Assembly (NCBI GenBank): GCA_015066205.1
Contig: SVOV01000020.1
Span: 1-42,855 of the forward strand
DNA from: Oscillospiraceae bacterium
GTDB lineage: Bacteria; Bacillota; Clostridia; Oscillospirales; Acutalibacteraceae
Length of the DNA: 42,855 nucleotides
Reading direction: 5' to 3'
Shown here: positions 22,514 through 31,117 of the stretch, piece by piece
Position numbering within the stretch: the first letter of the stretch is position 1
How the letters are laid out: every line of letters starts with the position of its first letter
Program-made: the position numbers and the translations under genes
The notes under the pieces: generated by a model
Database searches by the model: none
What the model saw: the letters and a program-made list of their open reading frames with translations, nothing else
What the model was told of the DNA's origin: nothing

Positions 22514-24367
22514 TCAGCTTTCGGGCAGAGCAAACCTGCAGCCGTCTACTGTCAGCAGAAAGCCCATTGAAAGCTCTTCAACCGAGCAATCGAACAAGCT
22601 TTGAAAAAGCCGTGACTGTTTTCTTGCTTCATCTCTGCTTGTTAAATAGTATCTGTGTGCAAATGATACATAAATATATTTCGGTATCTTATCAGGATTC
22701 TGCTCATAATATGATCTGAAGGTTTCCTCTTCAAGGGAGTACAGAGCTGCGCAATAAGCGGCAGAGGGTCTGTCTATATAAAGATGCATCCAGCCCATTC
22801 TTGAATTGATAAGCACGGGATCATTATCCGAGCTGCGTTCTTTTATTATATCGAGATCGCTTAATCCCTTGTTATATTTTTCATAATAATTACTGTCAAG
22901 ATATAATCCTGCAAATGGTCCGTTTTCCACCTTTTGATAGCTTTCTTTGTCGGGTATTTTGTTATGCATATATAAACAGCAGTTAAATGCGGTCTGTATA
23001 CAGAGAATTATACAGACGAGATTAAAAACGGCAGCAGAAAATGCTTTTTTGCGGTTTTTAAGAAGCGGCTTGTTTTCTGCTTTTACCTCGTTTTTTATTT
23101 CACTGTAAAAATCGCATACAAAAATCATTCCGGGGACAGCTGTGAGTGCAAGTACTGAAAAAGGTGCGGTTATGCCTGTGTTTGTGGCAATGTACTGAAT
23201 AACTGCTCCGATAATAAAAGGTAAATATAACAGGAAAAAGACAGGCTTATTTTTATTTTTTGTCAGGATATAGCATACTGATGAAAAAATTAAAAAGGGC
23301 AGTGATATTGCAAAGGTATTTTCATCTAAATTGAAAAAGCTTATTGATATTGTGATGACATAAAGAATTGATAAAAAAAGGGACAGAATAACATATAAAA
23401 TTTTATGCTTAGTGTCATATCGGCGCTTATCGGCTGCCAGGGCGATAAAAAGAGCCGGAAGAAGAAACGGCATATTAAGGCTGAGCTTATTGATTACATT
23501 TACGGATTCTCTCAGCTTCAGGGAGAGTGAATTGAAAATATCATATTCGGAAGAGGATAAAAGATTTCCGAAATTACCGATAAAGGAGGATAAGGTGCCT
23601 CCCGTGGAAAAATAATACAATATGCTTATTACAGCCATAACGGCGATGCCTGAGGATATTAAAAGAACAGCTTCTTTGCTGAAGAACATTGCAGAAGTAT
23701 TCTTTTCTTCCGGTGTAACTTGCTTTTTTCTTGAAGCAGCTTTTGTGTCCGATGGCGGAGGTGTGTTTTTATTCTTTTTCACTTTCAGATTAAAGTATAG
23801 GTAAACGGCAATGTAAACCGGATAAAGCAAGCAATAAAACGGGTTGCAAACACAGCAAGCGCCGAAGAATATACCTGACATGATATAATACTGCTTTTTT
23901 TCGGTTTTATATGCATAAAAAAGCGAAATGCCCATGAGAAGCAAAAAAAACACGACCATTGATATATAGCTGATAGCAAGCATTCTGTAGGGCGTCTGGG
24001 TATAGAATAATACTGCGGCCATAACAGCCCAGTATTTATATTCACGGAAGCTTTTATAAATTATGACTGCGCCTGATGTATGAATCAGAAGATAGGCTAT
24101 TCTGAGAAAAAGAATAAGCCCCTCGGTTGAGCCCTTTAAGGTGATCCATAAAAGCACTGGCAGATGTGAAAAAAGTGAAGAAAACTGTGACAAATGCCAT
24201 TCATGCTGCATCATAATATCGCCGTTGATGAATCTGAGAGGACCTGTGGGGTACAAAGCCTCATCATCATAGGGCACAGGCGTGTACATACAGATTATAT
24301 GAAATATCAGACATATTAAAATCGCTGCAATGAAGATATAATCGTTTTTTTGAATTCTTTTCAGCAT
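22514..24367 (-). CDS. GT-C-like multi-pass membrane glycosyltransferase, 617 aa
   Basis: A polytopic protein of about 10-12 helices with an acidic 'YDDEALYPTGP' motif in the first outer loop (near residue 33), the place where GT-C enzymes (protein mannosyltransferase/ArnT type) carry the catalytic DE pair. A basic, probably cytoplasmic insert lies near residues 200-220 (KKNKNTPPPS). GT-C enzymes use polyprenyl-phosphate sugars outside the membrane. It is transcribed divergently from the radical SAM/GT2 operon, and that GT2 could make its donor lipid. Specificity is unknown. Start supported by AAGGTAGAC upstream. Confidence 0.75.
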   Translation of the reverse strand: MLKRIQKNDYIFIAAILICLIFHIICMYTPVPYDDEALYPTGPLRFINGDIMMQHEWHLSQFSSLFSHLPVLLWITLKGSTEGLILFLRIAYLLIHTSGAVIIYKSFREYKYWAVMAAVLFYTQTPYRMLAISYISMVVFFLLLMGISLFYAYKTEKKQYYIMSGIFFGACCVCNPFYCLLYPVYIAVYLYFNLKVKKNKNTPPPSDTKAASRKKQVTPEEKNTSAMFFSKEAVLLISSGIAVMAVISILYYFSTGGTLSSFIGNFGNLLSSSEYDIFNSLSLKLRESVNVINKLSLNMPFLLPALFIALAADKRRYDTKHKILYVILSLFLSILYVITISISFFNLDENTFAISLPFLIFSSVCYILTKNKNKPVFFLLYLPFIIGAVIQYIATNTGITAPFSVLALTAVPGMIFVCDFYSEIKNEVKAENKPLLKNRKKAFSAAVFNLVCIILCIQTAFNCCLYMHNKIPDKESYQKVENGPFAGLYLDSNYYEKYNKGLSDLDIIKERSSDNDPVLINSRMGWMHLYIDRPSAAYCAALYSLEEETFRSYYEQNPDKIPKYIYVSFAHRYYLTSRDEARKQSRLFQSLFDCSVEELSMGFLLTVDGCRFALPES

Positions 24368-24476
24368 TATAGTCTACCTTGTTTCTTTTTTTTGTTATGT
24401 CATATTTTTAAATTTTATCACAGAAAAAGTATCAAGTCAACAAAAACGCATACCGGCTGTTGAGAGAATGTTTTGT

Positions 24477-24505
24477 TTGACTTGACAAGAAATAAATGAT
24501 ATAAT
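24477..24505 (+). promoter_or_regulatory. Promoter of the radical SAM operon
   Basis: TTGACT (24477-24482), a 17-bp spacer and TATAAT (24500-24505) precede the AAGGGGTGG ribosome site. A second TTGACA overlaps but has wrong spacing. The leader is about 35 nt, too short for a cobalamin riboswitch. Confidence 0.75.
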
Positions 24506-24544
24506 TAATATCTATTATTATATCTGTTTTAAGGGGTGGTGCAA

Positions 24545-26467
24545 ATGACAAAAAAACGGCTTTATTTTTTTCAGGTAAACTATCCCTACGGTAAGTCTGC
24601 ACATCTGCCTTATACTGCGGGACAGCTATTGGCTTATGCCTTCAGTGATGAGGATATAAAGACAAGCTTTTCAGCCGAGCGTATATTCTTTCTCAGAGAA
24701 AAAATACCTGATGTTCTTGAAAGAATCGATGAACCTGCAGTTGTTGCTTTTTCCTCTTATATATGGAATTACAATTATAATCTTCAGCTTGCAGAGAAAA
24801 TAAAGAGCCTTTACCCCGATTGTATTATCATCTTCGGCGGACACCATGTTTCCCCGGGGGACAGGATGCTTGAAGAATATCCCTTTGTCGATTATCTCTT
24901 ACACGGTGAGGGAGAAATTATTTTCAGACGCCTTTTAAGAAGCGTGCTGGGTCTTGAAAAAGCAGAGGATATTCCCGGTATTTCAATGAGAACCGAAAAG
25001 GGGATAATCACAAATCCCGAAATGATATCCTCGGAATGTAATTTTCCGTCGCCCTATCTTGAGGGATATTTTGATAAGATAATTGAAGAAAACCCCGATA
25101 TTGAATTTATGGGACTGATCGAAACCTCAAGAGGCTGTCCCAATTCCTGTGCATATTGCGACTGGAGCAATATGAAATCAAAAATAAGAAAATTTCCCAT
25201 GGAGCGTATTCTCGGCGAAATTGAATGGATGAGCAAGAACAGAATATGTGTTTTAGGCTCAGCCGATTCAAATTTCGGACTGTTTGAGAGAGATGAGGAA
25301 ATAACCGATAAAATAGTTGAAGAGAAGCTAAAAACGGGACATCCCTTAAGATTTCAGACCTCTTATGCAAAAAACAGCACAAAAAGGGTCTTTGATATCG
25401 GAATGAAGCTTGAAAGGGCTGATATGAACCGCGGTATTACTCTTTCTTTTCAGTCAATGAACAAGGCCGTGCTTAAGAATATCGGAAGAGAAAACATCAG
25501 CACAGAATACTATTCCGAGCTTATGCGCCTTTATAATGAAGCGGGAGTTGCCACCTATACGGAGCTTATCTTAGGTCTTCCCGGTGAAACCTATGAATCT
25601 CTCACTGACGGTATGGACGAGCTTCTTTCTCTCGGTCAGCATAATTCGATTTATATACATAACTGCGAATGGCTTCCCTGTTCAATTATGGGAAGACCGG
25701 ACTTCGTTGAAAAATACGGCATCAGAACGGCAAGAATTCCTCTTAATCAGCCCCACCGTGAGCCTGATGAGGACGATAATATCACGGAATACTCACAGGT
25801 CGTTATTTCAACCCTTTCAATGACGGCGGAGGAATGGAAAAAAATGAACCTCTTTTCATATGCGGTTCAGGCTTTTCATCATATGGGGCTTCTGCAGTTC
25901 TTTGCGCTTTATCTTTATAACGAAAAGATCTGCTCCTATAAAACCTTTTATACCTCGCTTCTCGATTTTTTCCTTTCTCATAAAAACACCGTCGGAGGAA
26001 GAATCTTCAGTAAAATTGATGAATATCTCAATGATGTTATTGAGGAAAAGGGAACTCTCAGCTGCTGTGATGAGTTGTTTGGTAAGGTACAATGGCCCTT
26101 TGAGGAATATGCATTTCTCAGGACTGTTTATGAGCTTGACGGGTTTTATGAGGAAATATCCGTTTTTCTTAAACGATTTGGTATAAGAGAGGATATTTTT
26201 GATGCCTTGCTTGATTTTCAGAAGAGAATGATAAAAACGCCGAAGGAAAGCACAGAAGGCTTTGAAACTGATTTTGATTTCCCGCAGTATTTCAATGCCG
26301 TGCTGAATTCGTACAGTGCTGTTCTTAATAAAGAAAAAACATCCGTAAGAATCAAGCCTGTTTCCTTTTCAGACTGGGAGGAATATGCAAAGGTCATAGC
26401 CTGGTACGGAAGAAAGAACGGAATTGCAACACATATGAAGGATTTCAGTTTCGGTGCGGGGAGATAG
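24545..26467 (+). CDS. B12-binding-domain radical SAM protein, paralogue 1 (640 aa)
   Basis: Residues ~1-140 are a cobalamin-binding-type Rossmann domain ('VAFSSYIWNYNYNLQLAEKI' and 'IIFGGHHVSPGDRMLEE', 'LLHGEGE') without the DxHxxG motif. Residues ~190-420 form the radical SAM barrel with C198-x3-C202-x2-C205 (CPNSCAYC) binding the 4Fe-4S cluster, and 'LILGLPGETYES' late in the barrel. About 220 C-terminal residues form an aromatic-rich helical domain shared by all three paralogues. Family members are often C-methyltransferases or rearrangement enzymes; the substrate here is unknown. ATG 24545 is chosen because GTG 24536 lies inside the ribosome site. First of four genes, ending 2 bp before the next. 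Confidence 0.9.
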   Translation: MTKKRLYFFQVNYPYGKSAHLPYTAGQLLAYAFSDEDIKTSFSAERIFFLREKIPDVLERIDEPAVVAFSSYIWNYNYNLQLAEKIKSLYPDCIIIFGGHHVSPGDRMLEEYPFVDYLLHGEGEIIFRRLLRSVLGLEKAEDIPGISMRTEKGIITNPEMISSECNFPSPYLEGYFDKIIEENPDIEFMGLIETSRGCPNSCAYCDWSNMKSKIRKFPMERILGEIEWMSKNRICVLGSADSNFGLFERDEEITDKIVEEKLKTGHPLRFQTSYAKNSTKRVFDIGMKLERADMNRGITLSFQSMNKAVLKNIGRENISTEYYSELMRLYNEAGVATYTELILGLPGETYESLTDGMDELLSLGQHNSIYIHNCEWLPCSIMGRPDFVEKYGIRTARIPLNQPHREPDEDDNITEYSQVVISTLSMTAEEWKKMNLFSYAVQAFHHMGLLQFFALYLYNEKICSYKTFYTSLLDFFLSHKNTVGGRIFSKIDEYLNDVIEEKGTLSCCDELFGKVQWPFEEYAFLRTVYELDGFYEEISVFLKRFGIREDIFDALLDFQKRMIKTPKESTEGFETDFDFPQYFNAVLNSYSAVLNKEKTSVRIKPVSFSDWEEYAKVIAWYGRKNGIATHMKDFSFGAGR

Positions 26468-26469
26468 AA

Positions 26470-28404
26470 ATGAAAAAGAAAAATGTTTATTTTGTGCAGG
26501 TGGATGTTTCCGCTTCTGCAAGCTCGCAGAATGCATACCTGCCTTATACGGCCGGAATACTTGTTGCTTCCGCTTTTACGAGTGAAGCAGTAAGAGAAAA
26601 CTGCAGCTTTAAGGAGTTTATTTTCCTCAGAGAGGATCCCGATACGGTAACCGAAAGACTGGAGGAGCCTGCTTTTGTCGGTTTTTCCTGTTATTGCTGG
26701 AGTACTCAGTATAATAAGCTTCTCGCAAGTAAGATCAAAGAGAAATACCCCTCCTGCCTTATAGTTTTCGGCGGACATGATGTTCCCGATGACCCTCAGT
26801 TTCTTGAGGAGAATCCCTTTATAGATGTTTTGTGTCACGGGGAAGGGGAGGAGACCGTAAGAAGTCTTCTCGAAAATTATGTGACAGACACCGGCTTTTC
26901 CTCGGTGTGTAATATTTCTTACAGGGATGGCAGCGGGAATATTATCAGAACAAAGAGCCGTCCTCAGACCTGTCTTGACTATCCCTCTCCTTATCTTGAG
27001 GGGTGGTTTGACGGCATATTGGCTTCACATCCCGAAATTACCTTTAATGCCATTCTTGAAACCTCGAGAGGCTGTCCCAATCAGTGCGCCTACTGCGACT
27101 GGGGGCCTCTTAAAACAAGGACCCGTCTGTTCCCCATGGACAGAATAAAGGCTGAAATAAGATGGATGTGTGAGCATAAGATTGCCTTTGTGTGGGGTGC
27201 TGATGCCAATTTCGGAATTTATGACCGTGACCTTGAAATTGCCGATGAGTTGGTAAAGGCAAAAAAGGAAACGGGATATCCCGAAAGAATGAGAATGAAC
27301 TATGCAAAAAACAGGGCTGATAATGTATTTGCCATAGTTAAAAAATTCAAAGAGTGTGAATTTGACAGGATCGGGGCGACCCTTTCTTTCCAGAGTATGT
27401 CCGAAGAGGTTCAGAAGAACATCGGCAGATCAAATCTTGATCTCGATTTTTATAAGGAGCTTCTTCTCTCTTATAAGAAAGAGGGAATGAGAACCTATTC
27501 CGAGCTTATTTTAGGTCTTCCCGGTGAGACCTATGAGAGCTTTATTGCGGGTATCGCAAAGCTTTTTGAAATAGGTCAGCATTTTGTTTTTGAAATATAT
27601 AACTGTATTCTTCTTCCGAATTCCCTGATGGGGCAGAAGGCTTATCAGGAAAAGCACGGAATAAAAACCGTGAATGTTGAAATTATCCGCGCACACTTTA
27701 ATGATACTTCCTTCAGTGTGCCCGAATATAATAATATCATCGTGGAAACTGATACCATGAGCCGTGAAATGTGGGTGCGTGCTTCTGTTTTCGGACATCT
27801 CGCAAAGGCTTTTCACGGAAACGGTCTTATAAGGATATTCTCCTTGTATCTGCGCTATGCTATGGATATTCCCTTTGACCGCTTCTATGATGAGGCTATA
27901 ACTTATCTTGAAAATAATCCTCAGCTTTTTACTTCGGGACTTTATATGAAAATAAAAGAAAAGGCAGAAAAGCTGTCACGGGGTATTCAGAATGAGAAGC
28001 TATTATTTGAACCTACCGGTGGTATAGTATGGGAGGATCACGAGTATTTTGTTCTGAATTCACTTTCTGATACAGACCGTTTTTATGATGATATGATGCC
28101 GTTTCTTAAATTCTTCGGTATAGCGGATGATATTTTCTCTGATATTCTTACCTATCAGAGGGCTGTGCTCAGAAAACCCTTTGAAAGCGAGACTGAGATC
28201 AGGCTTTCTTATGATATCCATTCATTCGTATCGGATATATATCTTAATAATATGCACGGTCTTGAAAAGAGAGATAATACTCTTATTCTTAAGGACAGTA
28301 AGCCTCATAATAATTGGCAGGATTTTTCCAAATTCGTAATCTGGTATGAAAGAATCGGTTGGGCTTCATATAAAGATGATATAAAAGAAAAAAAGGAAGG
28401 ATAA
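26470..28404 (+). CDS. B12-binding-domain radical SAM protein, paralogue 2 (644 aa)
   Basis: Same architecture as its neighbours: B12-type Rossmann domain ('FVGFSCYCWSTQYNKLLA', 'IVFGGHDVP', 'CHGEGE'), radical SAM barrel with C202-x3-C206-x2-C209 (CPNQCAYC, then DW), 'LILGLPGETYES', and the shared C-terminal domain ending 'NNWQDFSKFVIWYERIG'. It has extra cysteines in the B12 domain (SCYCW). It begins 2 bp after paralogue 1 and ends 2 bp before paralogue 3, so the three must be made together. Divergence among them is large (clearly different residues throughout), which argues for an old duplication with separate roles. Confidence 0.9.
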   Translation: MKKKNVYFVQVDVSASASSQNAYLPYTAGILVASAFTSEAVRENCSFKEFIFLREDPDTVTERLEEPAFVGFSCYCWSTQYNKLLASKIKEKYPSCLIVFGGHDVPDDPQFLEENPFIDVLCHGEGEETVRSLLENYVTDTGFSSVCNISYRDGSGNIIRTKSRPQTCLDYPSPYLEGWFDGILASHPEITFNAILETSRGCPNQCAYCDWGPLKTRTRLFPMDRIKAEIRWMCEHKIAFVWGADANFGIYDRDLEIADELVKAKKETGYPERMRMNYAKNRADNVFAIVKKFKECEFDRIGATLSFQSMSEEVQKNIGRSNLDLDFYKELLLSYKKEGMRTYSELILGLPGETYESFIAGIAKLFEIGQHFVFEIYNCILLPNSLMGQKAYQEKHGIKTVNVEIIRAHFNDTSFSVPEYNNIIVETDTMSREMWVRASVFGHLAKAFHGNGLIRIFSLYLRYAMDIPFDRFYDEAITYLENNPQLFTSGLYMKIKEKAEKLSRGIQNEKLLFEPTGGIVWEDHEYFVLNSLSDTDRFYDDMMPFLKFFGIADDIFSDILTYQRAVLRKPFESETEIRLSYDIHSFVSDIYLNNMHGLEKRDNTLILKDSKPHNNWQDFSKFVIWYERIGWASYKDDIKEKKEG

Positions 28405-28406
28405 GA

Positions 28407-30326
28407 ATGAAAAAGAATGTATATTTTGTTCAGATAGCATTGTCTTATTCATCTCCCTGCTTTCTGCCTTATTCCATCGGCTGTATTGCCGCTTATGTTA
28501 TGAGGGATGAGGAAATAACAAAGGCTTATGACATAAAGCCCGTGATCGGGATGAGAGAAAGCATTCCCGAAATAATGAAGCGCTTCACTGATCCCGATTA
28601 TGTTGCTTTTACAAATTTTGTATGGAATCTCGAATATAACAAGGCTCTTGCAAAAGAGCTTAAAAAGAAATATCCCGATGTTAAAATCATTTTCGGAGGA
28701 CACAGTGTTCCCTCGGATGCATCCTTTCTCGATAAATATGAATTTATTGATTTTCTTATGCATAATGAGGGTGAAGAAACAACAGCGATGCTTCTGAAGG
28801 CTCTCGCCTCGGGAGGCCCGCTGAAAGAGGTTCCGAATCTCTCATACAGAACAAAGGACGGCAATGTGACAACAGAGGAATACCATCCTCAGGACATATC
28901 CTCTTATCCCTCTCCCTATACCGAGGGGCTGTTTGACCATTTCTTCAGTGAATTCCCCGATGTGGAGTTTCACGCAACCCTTGAAACAAACCGCGGCTGT
29001 CCTTATACCTGCTCATACTGCGAATGGTGCTTTACGAAGAAAATAAGAAAGTTTCCGATGGAAAAGATAAAGGCAGAGATACGCTGGCTTTCGGAGAAAA
29101 AAATCAGGTACTGCTATTGTGCGGATGCCAATTTCGGTATTTTTGAAAGAGATATTGGAATTGCACGGTATGTAGCCGAGTGCAGTAAAAAGTACGGCTA
29201 CCCCGAGGTCTTCAAGCCCTGTTATGCAAAGGACAGCGATGATACCGTATTTGAGGCGGGGTATATTCTCAACAGCAACCATATAGATAAGGGCGTTACT
29301 CTCGCATATCAGACCCTTGATGAAAAAGCACTGGAAAATATCGGAAGAAAGAACCTTACCCTTGAGCATTTTTCAAGCCTTTATTCACGATACAGCGAAG
29401 CGGGAATTCCTACTTATACCGAGCTTATTATCGGTCTGCCCGGAGAAACATACGAAAGCTTCTGTAAGGGAATGTGCAATCTTCTTGAATCGGGGCAGAG
29501 CAATTCCATGACGGTCTATGAATGTCAGGTCTATGACAATGCTCAGATGGGCGACCCCGCATACAGAGAAAAATTCGGCATAAAGACCTCAAAAATTCCA
29601 TCCTTCGGAATTCACTATAACCCCGATTTCAACGGAGTCAGGGAGTATATGGAGGTTATAACGGAAACCTCGGATATGCCGAAAGCGGACTGGGTCAGGG
29701 CATATATGTTCTCGGTAGTGCTTCAGACCTTCCATCATCTGGGGCTTCTTCGGTATTTTGCTGTCTATATGAACAGGGAAAGGTCCCTGTCCTTTTATGA
29801 TTTCTACAGCCGTCTTTTTGATTTTATTTATTCGGAGCGTCAGGGCTTTCTTCATACTCTTTTCAAGGAGCTTTATAACAGAAAGCTTGATACCGAAAAA
29901 GCGGACTGGACTTATCAGCGAGATATTTTCGGCACAACCGGCTGGTATTTTGAAGAGGGCGCTTTTCTGGAGCTTGTTCTCAATTTCGATGAATACAAAG
30001 AGAACATAAGACCGTTTCTTGATTCTCTCGGAATTGAAAAGGATATTTATGAGGAGCTTCTCGTGTTCCAGCATTCTCTTATAAGAAGGCTTGATACCGA
30101 AGAGGTAACAATAAACAGCAGCTATAATTTCTACAGATATTTCAAGGCTTATGATGATAAGAGGTTTACTGCACTTGAAAAAACCGAAAATACTCTTCAT
30201 ATCAGGGCTCATAAAACCGTAAGCTCCTGGAGGGATTATGCAAGAGAATTTGTATGGTTCGGAAAGAGATACAGTGCCACTCTTATGATAAATCCCAGAG
30301 ATATTATAACCTATACTGAATATTAA
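28407..30326 (+). CDS. B12-binding-domain radical SAM protein, paralogue 3 (639 aa)
   Basis: Third copy: B12-type domain ('VAFTNFVWNLEYNKALAKEL', 'IIFGGHSVPSD', 'MHNEGEE' where the others have HGEGE), radical SAM cluster C198-x3-C202-x2-C205 (CPYTCSYC, then EW in place of DW), 'LIIGLPGETYES', and the shared C-terminal domain ending 'SWRDYAREFVWFGKRY'. The change of DW to EW and HGEGE to HNEGEE marks it as the most diverged copy. It ends 8 bp before the GT2 gene. Role unknown. Confidence 0.9.
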   Translation: MKKNVYFVQIALSYSSPCFLPYSIGCIAAYVMRDEEITKAYDIKPVIGMRESIPEIMKRFTDPDYVAFTNFVWNLEYNKALAKELKKKYPDVKIIFGGHSVPSDASFLDKYEFIDFLMHNEGEETTAMLLKALASGGPLKEVPNLSYRTKDGNVTTEEYHPQDISSYPSPYTEGLFDHFFSEFPDVEFHATLETNRGCPYTCSYCEWCFTKKIRKFPMEKIKAEIRWLSEKKIRYCYCADANFGIFERDIGIARYVAECSKKYGYPEVFKPCYAKDSDDTVFEAGYILNSNHIDKGVTLAYQTLDEKALENIGRKNLTLEHFSSLYSRYSEAGIPTYTELIIGLPGETYESFCKGMCNLLESGQSNSMTVYECQVYDNAQMGDPAYREKFGIKTSKIPSFGIHYNPDFNGVREYMEVITETSDMPKADWVRAYMFSVVLQTFHHLGLLRYFAVYMNRERSLSFYDFYSRLFDFIYSERQGFLHTLFKELYNRKLDTEKADWTYQRDIFGTTGWYFEEGAFLELVLNFDEYKENIRPFLDSLGIEKDIYEELLVFQHSLIRRLDTEEVTINSSYNFYRYFKAYDDKRFTALEKTENTLHIRAHKTVSSWRDYAREFVWFGKRYSATLMINPRDIITYTEY

Positions 30327-30334
30327 GGTGGTTT

Positions 30335-31063
30335 ATGTTTGAAAAGGTAACAATTGTAATAGGTGCGACGGATGAAAGCAGTTCTCTTGTGAAGATAGTT
30401 GAAAGCATTGCAGATGCTTGCGATATTTCCGATATTGAGAGTGTACTTATCGTAATTCCCGCAAATGCAGAAAAGCAGTGTGTTGATACCATAGCACTCC
30501 TCGAAGAGAAATATCCTTCTCTGGTAAAGCATTTCGTGCAAAGAAATCCCTATATCGGCGGAGCGCTCAGAGATTCCGTTGAGGAAACGGTATCCTCTCA
30601 TATAATGTTTTTCACCGCGGATATTCCTGTCGGACTTGAGAGTATTCCGACTATGATAAAACTGTCAAAAAGGTCGCCTGAAAAAATCATCAAGATCTCA
30701 AGATGGCTTGAAAAAGACAGCTTCTTCGGGTACAACAGGGTGCGTCTTGTTTTTAATTTCTTTGCACAGAAGCTGCTTAAGGTATTGTTTTTGTCGCCTC
30801 TTACGGATTTTACAAGTCCCGTGCTTATTGCACCGACTGATATATACAGGAACATAAGATTCAGAGAATGGAATTTTCCCTGTCTTCTTGAAGCGGTGCT
30901 GATTCCTGTAAGAATGAAGCTTGAAATCGAAGAGTTTCCCGCAAAATGCTATCCCAGAGAAGAGGGAAAATCGAAGAATTCCGTATGGCAGACTCTTTTA
31001 TATCTTAAAACTGCATTCCGTATTCGTTTTACACCGAAAAAGAAGCTGTATAAAATTCATTAA
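30335..31063 (+). CDS. Small GT2-like glycosyltransferase, 242 aa
   Basis: A single GT-A-type domain: N-terminal 'VTIVIGATDESSSLVKIVESI', 'NPYIGGALRDSVEETVSSHIMFFTAD' (split over residues 70-96) in the place of the donor-binding and DxD stretch, and a basic end 'FPAKCYPREEGKSKNS', as in dolichol-phosphate-mannose-synthase-like enzymes. Only one Asp of the DxD is evident (TAD), so metal binding may be altered. It has no membrane helices apart from a hydrophobic stretch near 135-150. Fourth gene of the radical SAM operon (AAGGTGG ribosome site). It may glycosylate a polyprenyl phosphate that feeds the divergent GT-C-like protein; inference only. Confidence 0.8.
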   Translation: MFEKVTIVIGATDESSSLVKIVESIADACDISDIESVLIVIPANAEKQCVDTIALLEEKYPSLVKHFVQRNPYIGGALRDSVEETVSSHIMFFTADIPVGLESIPTMIKLSKRSPEKIIKISRWLEKDSFFGYNRVRLVFNFFAQKLLKVLFLSPLTDFTSPVLIAPTDIYRNIRFREWNFPCLLEAVLIPVRMKLEIEEFPAKCYPREEGKSKNSVWQTLLYLKTAFRIRFTPKKKLYKIH

Positions 31064-31066
31064 AAA

Positions 31067-31105
31067 AAGGCTTATCCGCGGATTATTACGGATAAGCCTT
31101 GAGTT
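31067..31105. terminator. Terminator between GT2 and spoIIE
   Basis: AAGGCTTATCCG pairs with CGGATAAGCCTT (about 31067-31100). It has A-runs before and T-runs after and serves both converging genes. Confidence 0.85.
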
Positions 31106-31117
31106 TTTACGGGGCTG

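Noticed and set aside
24368-24544. Cobalamin riboswitch before the B12/radical SAM operon
   Set aside because: The promoter leaves a leader of only about 35 nt and no B12-box is seen.
26218-26838. Long minus-strand frames (also 29589-30212) antisense to the radical SAM genes
   Set aside because: They are codon-bias shadows of strongly supported genes, without ribosome sites or protein motifs.
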